Source of the DNA: Ruminococcus sp.
Lineage (GTDB): Bacteria > Bacillota > Clostridia > Oscillospirales > Ruminococcaceae
Assembly (NCBI GenBank): GCA_017517145.1
Contig: JAFXAJ010000024.1
Location: forward strand, 1 to 37,475
Length of the DNA stretch: 37,475 bases
Reading direction: 5' to 3'
The notes under the pieces are model-generated. The model saw only the letters and a list, made by a program, of their open reading frames with translations. It did not search any database and was not told the DNA's origin. The translations under genes and the position numbers were made by a program. This document shows, piece by piece, positions 7,829-14,183 of this stretch; positions within the stretch are counted from its first letter, which is position 1; every line of letters begins with the position of its first letter.

Positions 7829-8344
7829 TTACTTATTGCCTTTTCTTCTTTCAGCATCGTCCTTGAGCTGACAGCTTCTCAGTTCGTTGAGAACCTTCTG
7901 ATAGAGAACGTAAATAATACGCTTTTCGGGCTGATCCTCAGGAATAACGCCGGGAGCAAATTCAGTCTTGTAAACGCCGTTCTTTGTAAGGAGGAATACG
8001 TTATGTACTCTGCCCTTTGGAAGGTCATACATAGTAGTCTTTTCGCATTTGGGAAGGAGCTGATTTGAAGCAGCAACGAGATTATGAGCAGCCTGAACAA
8101 GAGTTCTGTATTTCTGGGATGCTCCTGTGTATTCGCCGCCGTTGTTGAAGTAGAGGTTAGCAGCACCGTTTATAAAGCATACCATAGAGCTGAGAACGCC
8201 GTTGGGCATAGGAATGTCAATAACAACGCCGTAAACGTCATTTTTTCTGAAATTTCCCTTGAAAAAGTCAATAGGGAAGTTGAGGGCCTGACTTCTTGTC
8301 ATCAGGTATTTCTGAGTAACGGAATATCTTTCTGTATTTGCCAT
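7829..8344 (-). CDS. Conserved-looking cytoplasmic protein of unknown function
   Basis: I do not recognise this 171-residue protein. It has no signal peptide, no membrane segment and no cysteine cluster. Hydrophobic strands alternate (VYGVVIDIPMP, LSSMVCFINGAANLYF, VHNVFLLTKNGVYKTEF), suggesting an alpha/beta or strand-rich fold. The central helix, SQKYRTLVQAAHNLVAASNQLL, is amphipathic. It ends in a charged tail (KDDAERRKGNK). It sits 38 bases after an aminotransferase gene and 20 bases before trpS on the same strand, so it is probably expressed with them. GAAAGGAA precedes the start. Confidence 0.75.
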   Translation of the reverse strand: MANTERYSVTQKYLMTRSQALNFPIDFFKGNFRKNDVYGVVIDIPMPNGVLSSMVCFINGAANLYFNNGGEYTGASQKYRTLVQAAHNLVAASNQLLPKCEKTTMYDLPKGRVHNVFLLTKNGVYKTEFAPGVIPEDQPEKRIIYVLYQKVLNELRSCQLKDDAERRKGNK

Positions 8345-8382
8345 GGTTTTAATTTCCTTTCAAAATTTTTCTTTGTTTTCTT

Positions 8383-9576
8383 TTAGTCAAGAATTTCTCT
8401 TGTCATAGCTGCCAGTTTCTCCATACCCTTTTCTATTTGTTCGTTGGTAGGAGTTGAGTAATTCAGGCGGAAGGAGTGGCTGATGTCGTTTTCAGATATA
8501 CTGAATGAATTACCCGGAACGATAGCAACCTTATATTCCTGAACGGCTCTCTTGCAGAACTCGTTCATATTGCAGTCATCAGGGAGAGTACACCATATAA
8601 ACAGTCCGCCTTCGGGCTTGATGTAAGAAATTTTCTTTGAGAAGCCGTTGTCGATATAGCTGCACATGAGGTCGCTCTTTTTGCGGTATATTTCACGAAG
8701 CTTATTGAAATGTGCTTCACGGTCAACAGTTGTCATGAAGCGGTGTGAAACAACCTGTGCCCAGATATTGGAATGAACGTCGGAAACCTGCTTGCACACG
8801 ACAATTTTCTGAATAATCGGAGCAGGAGCAGATACAAAGCCTGTTCTGAATCCGGAAGAAATAAGCTTTGAGAAAGTCGAAGAATAGATTACACGGCCTT
8901 CTGTGTCAAAGCTTTTGATAGAAGGGATGTTTTCCCCTGCAAAACGGAGTTCACCGTAGGGATCGTCTTCGAGAATAATGAAATCGTAGCGGCAGGCAAG
9001 TTCATAGACAGCCTTGCGTTTTTCGAGGGACATGGTGCGCCCCGTGGGATTCTGGAAATTGGGGATGAGGTAAAGAATCTTCACATTAGGCTGAGTTTTG
9101 ACAGCATTTTCAAGCTTTTCAAGATTGATTCCGTCATCGTCCATATCAATTCCAACCAGATTTACATTGTAGGAACGGAATGCGTTAAGAGAACCAATGA
9201 AGCAGGGAGATTCGCAGAGAAGCGTGTCACCCTCGTTAAGGAGAACCTTGCAGGAAAGCTCATTAGCCTGCTGACCGCCGGAAGTAATGATAATATCATC
9301 GAATTCCTTATGGAAGCAATTCTTTTCTGTCATCCACTCCTTGAGAAACTCACGGAGGGGAGTATAGCCCTCGGTGACGCTGTACTGCAAAGCAAGAACA
9401 GGGTCGTTTTCAAGCAGCTCAGCGGAAAGCTGTCTGATGCGCTCAATGGGGAACGCTTCAGGAGCAGGATTTCCTGCTGCGAATGAAATTACTCCCGGTT
9501 CAGAAGTGAATTTAAGGATTTCTCTTATAGCTGAAGCCTGTAATCCACTTACTTTGTCGGAAAATTTATATTCCAT
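8383..9576 (-). CDS. PLP-dependent aminotransferase, class I/II (MocR/2-aminoadipate type)
   Basis: Fold-type I aminotransferase that transfers amino groups between an amino acid and a 2-oxo acid. It is closest in appearance to the 2-aminoadipate/aromatic aminotransferases that also form the C-terminal half of MocR regulators. The 397-residue protein starts directly in the catalytic domain, with no winged helix. Visible signatures are SGGQQANEL (near 99-106), the PNFQNPTGR motif (172-180), EDDPYGELRF (203-212) and the PLP-binding Lys237 in STFSKLISSGFRTG. The amino acid substrate cannot be fixed from sequence. Confidence 0.9.
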   Translation of the reverse strand: MEYKFSDKVSGLQASAIREILKFTSEPGVISFAAGNPAPEAFPIERIRQLSAELLENDPVLALQYSVTEGYTPLREFLKEWMTEKNCFHKEFDDIIITSGGQQANELSCKVLLNEGDTLLCESPCFIGSLNAFRSYNVNLVGIDMDDDGINLEKLENAVKTQPNVKILYLIPNFQNPTGRTMSLEKRKAVYELACRYDFIILEDDPYGELRFAGENIPSIKSFDTEGRVIYSSTFSKLISSGFRTGFVSAPAPIIQKIVVCKQVSDVHSNIWAQVVSHRFMTTVDREAHFNKLREIYRKKSDLMCSYIDNGFSKKISYIKPEGGLFIWCTLPDDCNMNEFCKRAVQEYKVAIVPGNSFSISENDISHSFRLNYSTPTNEQIEKGMEKLAAMTREILD

Positions 9577-9763
9577 TGGGTATATAGTCCTTTCTTTAAA
9601 ATATTGGCATAAAGCCCTGAAAATTTCTTATAATGATATATACTCATGCAGATATACTGATAAGCATTATATGCTAATATATATTATAACACATAATTCT
9701 GATTTCTGCAACATATATTTTATAAAAAAAGCGAAAATTTTTCATTTTGAGGAGCATACAGCA
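9577..9763. promoter_or_regulatory. Divergent intergenic region, aminotransferase and flippase
   Basis: This AT-rich gap must hold the promoters of two divergent genes. On the + strand TTGGCA (9604-9609) and TATAAT (9629-9634) are 19 bases apart, longer than ideal. On the - strand TATAAT-like elements occur near 9660-9690 but none has a convincing -35 partner. I cannot assign either start site with confidence. Confidence 0.35.
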
Positions 9764-11368
9764 TTGAAAAAACAAGATTTCATAAAAGGTTCAGTTATAC
9801 TTATGGTATCTGCGGCAGCGGCAAAGGTGCTTGGGGCAGTGTATAAAATCCCTCTGACGAATATGCTCGGCGGTGTGGGAATGAGCTATTTCAGCTGCGC
9901 TTACAGCATATTTATGCCTGTATACGCTTTTGCAGTGACAGGATTATCGTCAGCTGTAGCGGCAATGACCGCAGGCAGCAGTGCTTTTGGAATGTACGGA
10001 AATATCCGCAGAATAAGGCGGACTGCTCTCGGACTTTTTTCTCTTGTGGGAATTGTGGGAAGTCTGCTTATACTTCTCCTTGCCAAGCCTTTCAGCATAT
10101 TTTCGTCGGGAAGTACAGACGCAGCTCTTGCTATAGCTATGATAGCGCCCTCTGTGTTTTTCGGTTGTATAGCAGCGGTAGAGCGTGGATATTATGAGGG
10201 CTTGAATAATATGTATCCGACTGCACTGTCACAGGTAGCAGAGGGTATAGTAAGAGTTGCGGCAGGTTTATGGCTGTGCGGATATGTCAGCAGTCACAGC
10301 GGGGAAATAATGTCATATTTCCCTTTTATCACAGATGTGAGGGCGTTGGCAGCTGCGGCAGGCATAGCCGGAGTAACACTGTCATCAGTGGGAGCAGTTA
10401 TATTTCTGGGAATTATCAATATTTTTTCCGGAAAAGGCAGAAAAGAGGGGAGTACCAAAACTGACAGCCGTGAAATACGCCGTGAACTTATAAAAACGGC
10501 TTTGCCTGTTGGAGCAGGTTCAGTAGTGACAAATCTGACAGCGATAATTGATATGAGTACAATAATAGGCTGTATCAGTTTTTTCGGCTATAGAGGAAAT
10601 GTCCCTGTAAGCGTGGCAGCAGAAGATATACCTGAATTTGTGTACGGCTCGTTTTCGGGGATTGCCCTGACTATATTCAATCTGATTCCATCGGTGACGA
10701 ATATGCTTGGAAAGGGGATTCTTCCGTGTATAGCGTCGGCATGGGCGGCAGGAGACAGAGAAAATCTGCAAAAGAGTACAACGCAGGCACTTCTGACAGC
10801 GGCAGTCATAGCCGTTCCGTCAGCAGTGGGGATCGGCGTGATTTCGCCGCAGATACTGGGAATACTTTTTTCACAGCAGACAGACGAAGCTGAAATATGT
10901 GTAAGTGCGCTGCGCTGGCTCATGGTTGGAATGGTCTGTCTGTGCCTGTCATTTCCTGTTTTTGCCATGTTACAGGGTATCGGAAAATCTTCTGCGCCGT
11001 TGAAAATAATGCTGGTTGGCACGGCGGTAAAGGGAGCAGGAAATTTTGGTTTGATTCCGTTTATGGGAGTAGACGGAGCAGCGGTATCAACATCGCTGTG
11101 TTACGTGGTTATATTGGCACTGTCTCTTTATACATACATAAAGGCAGCAGAGGTGAAAATATCCCCCATGCCCTTTTTAGGAGTGTTACATGGGGGATTG
11201 CTATGCGGAGCAGCAGCGTATCTGGCGGCAGATATAAGCCGCAGAAACGGAGCAGAGGATATTTCCTCGGCAATTGCGGCAGTAATTTGTGGCGGTGGTG
11301 TATATTTGCTGTCGTTGTATCTTTTATCAATAAAGGTAAAAAGGACAAAAACAGCAATATGTGCGTAA
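9764..11368 (+). CDS. SpoVB/YabM-like polysaccharide (lipid-linked) flippase
   Basis: Polytopic membrane protein of the MATE/MVF exporter superfamily, related to SpoVB, YabM and MurJ, which move lipid-linked precursors or polysaccharide units across the membrane. The chosen start is the TTG at 9764, with GAGGAG 9 bases upstream, giving 534 residues. The open frame extends upstream over the promoter region, but that part is not protein-like. LKKQDFIKGSVILMVSAAAAKVLGAVYKIPLTNMLG-type text is the family's characteristic first segment. About 14 hydrophobic helices follow. In B. subtilis the relative YabM lies beside mazG (yabN) and rqcP (yabO); here it is a few genes away, in divergent orientation. 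Confidence 0.88.
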   Translation: MKKQDFIKGSVILMVSAAAAKVLGAVYKIPLTNMLGGVGMSYFSCAYSIFMPVYAFAVTGLSSAVAAMTAGSSAFGMYGNIRRIRRTALGLFSLVGIVGSLLILLLAKPFSIFSSGSTDAALAIAMIAPSVFFGCIAAVERGYYEGLNNMYPTALSQVAEGIVRVAAGLWLCGYVSSHSGEIMSYFPFITDVRALAAAAGIAGVTLSSVGAVIFLGIINIFSGKGRKEGSTKTDSREIRRELIKTALPVGAGSVVTNLTAIIDMSTIIGCISFFGYRGNVPVSVAAEDIPEFVYGSFSGIALTIFNLIPSVTNMLGKGILPCIASAWAAGDRENLQKSTTQALLTAAVIAVPSAVGIGVISPQILGILFSQQTDEAEICVSALRWLMVGMVCLCLSFPVFAMLQGIGKSSAPLKIMLVGTAVKGAGNFGLIPFMGVDGAAVSTSLCYVVILALSLYTYIKAAEVKISPMPFLGVLHGGLLCGAAAYLAADISRRNGAEDISSAIAAVICGGGVYLLSLYLLSIKVKRTKTAICA

Positions 11369-11374
11369 TAATTA

Positions 11375-11398
11375 AGGCGGATAATTTAATATCCGCCT
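11375..11398. repeat. Left 24-bp hairpin copy flanking the array
   Basis: The arms GGCGGATA and TATCCGCC enclose ATTTAA. It is identical and in direct orientation to the copy at 11638-11661, since the loop is not symmetrical. It starts 6 bases after the flippase stop and may act as its 3'-end hairpin, although no T-run follows. Confidence 0.85.
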
Positions 11399-11637
11399 GA
11401 GCGTGTCGAAAAACTATAATAGCCAAATTAGGGTGGGATTCCAAAGGGCACTGCCCTTTGGCGGAGTCCAGAGGCAGCGCCTCTGGCAGGGTGTGGGACA
11501 GCGTCCCGCATAGCGTTCAAGCGCCCTGCAAGGGGTGAATTTTCAAACAGTCCTGCGGACTGTTTGAAAAGAGGGGACGCTCTGCAAGAGAGAGCGTCCC
11601 CTAAAAAATATCTTATTGTAACTTTTTCGACAGACTG

Positions 11638-11661
11638 AGGCGGATAATTTAATATCCGCCT
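11638..11661. repeat. Right 24-bp hairpin copy flanking the array
   Basis: An exact direct copy of 11375-11398. It lies 15 bases beyond the stop of the convergent lipoprotein gene, so it could serve as that gene's 3' hairpin. The pair suggests either duplication on insertion of the element or recombination between two terminator hairpins. Confidence 0.85.
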
Positions 11662-11676
11662 TGATTTCGTATTATA

Positions 11677-12264
11677 TTATCCGTTGTTGTTGAGCTTTAC
11701 AATGTTTTCAGCAGTAACATCAACCTTGATAACGCTTTCTTTATCTGTAAGAATGTCCTGTGTGGGGAAGAAACATACAGTGAATTCGTTTTTGTCAGGG
11801 GGAATAATAAATCCGCCAATCATGCCGTTGAGAGTTCCGTTAGCAGTAAGCGTAAAGGGATTTGTTGTATAACCTTCCATATTATTCTGTGCGTAGAGCT
11901 GAGTTCTTACATCAAAATGAGCTTCTTCGCCATCAGGATAAAGAACGTAGAAATTATTGAGAATATTCAGCTCATATTCTTTATCGGTATTGTTAGTAAT
12001 GGAAACATCAAGATACAAATATCTGTTGCCTTCCTCGTCTGTTTTGCCGGAATCAATAACGCTGTTGAGTTTGAAAACCGTTTCGTTACTCTCTTTTTCT
12101 TCCTCGATTTCAGCCTTGATTTCAGTTTGTGCAATACCTTCCTGCTTATTCATTGAAGCGGAAGGAGTTTCATTTTTTGTATTGTTGCCGCCATTACAGC
12201 CTGTAAGAGGTGCCAAAGCCATAACAGCTGCAAGAATAAGGGGTATAATTCTATATTTTTTCAT
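11677..12264 (-). CDS. Surface lipoprotein with DUF4352-like immunoglobulin-type domain
   Basis: A 195-residue lipoprotein with signal peptide and lipobox LTGC (lipidated Cys23), then a polar linker rich in Asn, Glu and Lys. The folded part (about 60-190) has the look of DUF4352-type Ig-like domains: conserved YLYLDVSITNNTDKEYEL, then NNFYVLYPDGEEAHFD, and a closing FIIPPDKNEFTVCFFP strand. Such lipoproteins are common in Firmicutes and their roles are mostly unknown. AGGAGG lies upstream of the start, and the gene has its own near-consensus promoter. It converges on the hairpin array. Confidence 0.8.
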   Translation of the reverse strand: MKKYRIIPLILAAVMALAPLTGCNGGNNTKNETPSASMNKQEGIAQTEIKAEIEEEKESNETVFKLNSVIDSGKTDEEGNRYLYLDVSITNNTDKEYELNILNNFYVLYPDGEEAHFDVRTQLYAQNNMEGYTTNPFTLTANGTLNGMIGGFIIPPDKNEFTVCFFPTQDILTDKESVIKVDVTAENIVKLNNNG

Positions 12265-12301
12265 GTTTAAATCCTCCTGATAATAAATATCAACTACACA
12301 T

Positions 12302-12331
12302 ATTATATCACAATAACAGCGGAATTGTCAA
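12302..12331 (-). promoter_or_regulatory. Promoter of the DUF4352-like lipoprotein gene
   Basis: On the - strand, perfect TTGACA (12331-12326) and perfect TATAAT (12307-12302) are separated by 18 bases. The start codon lies 37 bases downstream. Confidence 0.85.
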
Positions 12332-12389
12332 GGAATTTCACGTAGTTTTAAAAATTGTCGTATAATAAGCCGATACTAACAAAAAAGAC

Positions 12390-12418
12390 TTGCAATTTTA
12401 ATTACAATATGTTAAAAT
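12390..12418 (+). promoter_or_regulatory. Promoter of the ferredoxin gene
   Basis: TTGCAA (12390-12395) and TAAAAT (12413-12418) lie 17 bases apart, 49 bases upstream of the ferredoxin ATG. Confidence 0.65.
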
Positions 12419-12467
12419 GAATACAAAGGATAGTATCCTGAAAAAATATTTATGGAGGTACATAACT

Positions 12468-12638
12468 ATGGCATATGTAATTAATGACGAGTGCGTAAGC
12501 TGCGGTGCTTGCGAGGCAGAGTGCCCTGTAAGTGCAATTTCCGAGGGCGATGGAAAGTACACAATCGACGCTGATGCTTGCGTTGGCTGCGGTGCTTGTG
12601 CAGGTGTTTGCCCTGTAGGTGCTCCTGTTGAGGCATAA
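12468..12638 (+). CDS. 2[4Fe-4S] ferredoxin
   Basis: Small clostridial-type electron carrier of 56 residues, serving as partner for enzymes such as pyruvate:ferredoxin oxidoreductase and hydrogenase. Two CxxCxxCxxxCP motifs are intact: Cys9, 12, 15, 19 and Cys38, 41, 44, 48, which bind two cubane clusters. GGAGG stands upstream of the ATG; a longer in-frame reading from 12417 runs through the promoter region and is rejected. The gene is monocistronic, with its own promoter and terminator, as expected for an abundant redox protein. Confidence 0.97.
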   Translation: MAYVINDECVSCGACEAECPVSAISEGDGKYTIDADACVGCGACAGVCPVGAPVEA

Positions 12639-12654
12639 TTAAATACGCATATTA

Positions 12655-12683
12655 AAGGGCTGTCTTATGGACGGCTCTTTTTT
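12655..12683 (+). terminator. Ferredoxin terminator
   Basis: GGGCTGTC (12657-12664) pairs with GACGGCTC (12670-12677) over 8 bp including two G-U pairs, followed by six Ts. Confidence 0.85.
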
Positions 12684-12691
12684 GTTGCCTC

Positions 12692-12721
12692 TTGACAAAA
12701 AACATTTAAAAATAGTATAAT
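12692..12721 (+). promoter_or_regulatory. Promoter of the second solute-binding lipoprotein
   Basis: Perfect TTGACA (12692-12697) and TATAAT (12716-12721) with an 18-base spacer that shares TTAAAAAT with the promoter of the paralogue at 2647. The start codon lies 32 bases downstream. Confidence 0.87.
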
Positions 12722-12753
12722 AGAGGATGACAGAATTTGAAAGGAGAACTTGA

Positions 12754-14157
12754 ATGAGTTACATTAAGAGAATAATCGCAGGAACTGCCGCCATGGTTAT
12801 GCTTTGTGCCGTTTCCTGTGATGACAATAAATCAGCTGAAAATAAAACTGCTCCTACGGAGAATATCATTCCGACGGAAGCTCCGACAGAATCTCCCGAA
12901 GAAAGGATAAAGGGAACTACTATTACATGGCTGGCGGATTTCAGCCTTGATTCACAGGACGGCAGCGGAAGTCCCACTGCTCTTTCACTTTTCCGTGATT
13001 ACTACGGCTGCGATGTAGAATTTGTACCTATTGAATCTGAGGGTAAGTATGCCACACTGGAATATCTCTTGAACTGCGGTGATCCCATAGATATGTTTCC
13101 TTATGACAGAACAGCTATGCCGCAGGGAGTTGTAAAAGAGCTTTTTGATCCCCTTGACTCTTATTTTGAGATTATGGGAGTCAATGAAGGTTTATGGGAT
13201 GATATGAAACCTGCCATGGAGGAGCTTGAATTTGACGGTTCTCACTACGTTATGCCCTATTCTGTTTCATCTCCCGACCTTGTAATGTACAGCCGTAAGC
13301 TTGTGAAAAAGGAAAAGCTGGACGACCCTTATGAGCTTTACAAGCAGGGAAAATGGGATTGGGATGTTATGATGGATATGATGGGAAAATTCGTATCCAA
13401 TGCCGAAGCAGGCACGCTCAGATACGGTATTAACGGCAGTTTCGGAGAAGCTTTGCTGGCATCCACAGGCAAGACTGCTGTGAACTATGAAAACGGCAAG
13501 TTTTCCAATAATATAAAGGATAAGGATATTGCAGCGGCAGAGAATTTTATGAAGAAAATTTCCGACGAAAATCTTTATAATCCAAACTGGCACGAGTTTT
13601 ATCCTAACGATAATTCCACACTGTTTTATGTTATGGGAGATTGGGCATTGGGTATGACTAATGCAAAAAATGCTAAAAAGGATATTATGGTTGTGCCGTT
13701 TCCTAAGATTCCCGACGGTGACAAGTATTATATAAGCTGTGATTATGATGCCAAAATGCTTGTGAAATGGTCAGCGAATCCCGATGCTGTTGCGGCATAT
13801 ATGAAGTGCGAAAGAACGGCTGCTCTGGAGGATTCTTACAAGGAAATTGAGAAAAAAGCTCTCAGCGTCAAGGAAAAGGACGCATATAACAAGTGGAAGC
13901 CTTTTGTTACAGAGGAGCAGTATGACGCAGTACAGAGCTATCTTGAAACAGCAAAGGAGAATCCGTATTTTGATTTCGGCTATGGTATGGGCGAAAAAAT
14001 GTACGGCTTAGGTGATTTGACTTATGATACAAGAGGCGTTATGAATAACCTGACAGAAGCGTTTTTCAACGGTGAAAGAGCAGTTGAAAGCTGGGAACAG
14101 ATGTGTGATGATATGACAGAAAAGGCAAATGATGAAATAAAAAAATACAACGGATAG
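12754..14157 (+). CDS. Extracellular solute-binding lipoprotein, paralogue of 2725-4125
   Basis: A 467-residue lipoprotein with signal peptide and lipobox AVSC (Cys22), a short linker rich in Thr, Glu and Pro, then a periplasmic-binding-type domain. It parallels the lipoprotein at 2725 segment by segment: TITWLADFSL, a NCGDPIDMF hinge region, a GKWDWDVMMDMMG helix, a GDWALGM segment and a KYYISC strand. Again no permease or ATPase is adjacent. Instead a large membrane protein follows after 26 bases, probably in the same operon. AAGGAG lies upstream of the ATG. The ligand is unknown; a role in sensing or envelope work is as possible as transport. Confidence 0.83.
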   Translation: MSYIKRIIAGTAAMVMLCAVSCDDNKSAENKTAPTENIIPTEAPTESPEERIKGTTITWLADFSLDSQDGSGSPTALSLFRDYYGCDVEFVPIESEGKYATLEYLLNCGDPIDMFPYDRTAMPQGVVKELFDPLDSYFEIMGVNEGLWDDMKPAMEELEFDGSHYVMPYSVSSPDLVMYSRKLVKKEKLDDPYELYKQGKWDWDVMMDMMGKFVSNAEAGTLRYGINGSFGEALLASTGKTAVNYENGKFSNNIKDKDIAAAENFMKKISDENLYNPNWHEFYPNDNSTLFYVMGDWALGMTNAKNAKKDIMVVPFPKIPDGDKYYISCDYDAKMLVKWSANPDAVAAYMKCERTAALEDSYKEIEKKALSVKEKDAYNKWKPFVTEEQYDAVQSYLETAKENPYFDFGYGMGEKMYGLGDLTYDTRGVMNNLTEAFFNGERAVESWEQMCDDMTEKANDEIKKYNG

Positions 14158-14183
14158 TACATCCGCTGTGAAAGGATTTTGAT

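Larger units (their letters stand above)
11369..11676. repeat. Gene-free hairpin-array element between convergent genes
   Basis: This 308-bp gap has no plausible gene. It holds successive hairpins: 11441-11461 (CCAAAGGG arms), 11468-11486 (CCAGAGGC/GCCTCTGG, loop AGC), 11492-11510 (TGTGGGAC/GTCCCGCA), 11524-11534 (short CCCT/AGGG), 11540-11570 (14-bp perfect stem, loop TGC) and 11572-11602 (12-bp AGGGGACGCTCT stem). They are bracketed by a 10-bp inverted repeat, TGTCGAAAAA (11404-11413) and TTTTTCGACA (11623-11632), and outside that by two identical 24-bp palindromic hairpins. No hairpin has a proper T-tract. It resembles multi-hairpin intergenic repeats or miniature elements; no transposase is present. 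Confidence 0.7.

Noticed and set aside
9374..9763. Upstream extension of the flippase frame
   Set aside because: It runs through the divergent aminotransferase gene and the promoter region. The TTG at 9764 has a proper ribosome binding site and gives the family's normal start.
11369..11676. CRISPR array
   Set aside because: The hairpins differ from each other and there are no evenly spaced identical repeats; no cas gene is present.
11369..11676. Insertion sequence remnant with transposase
   Set aside because: No frame in the interval encodes a transposase-like protein. A non-autonomous element remains possible and is reported as a finding.
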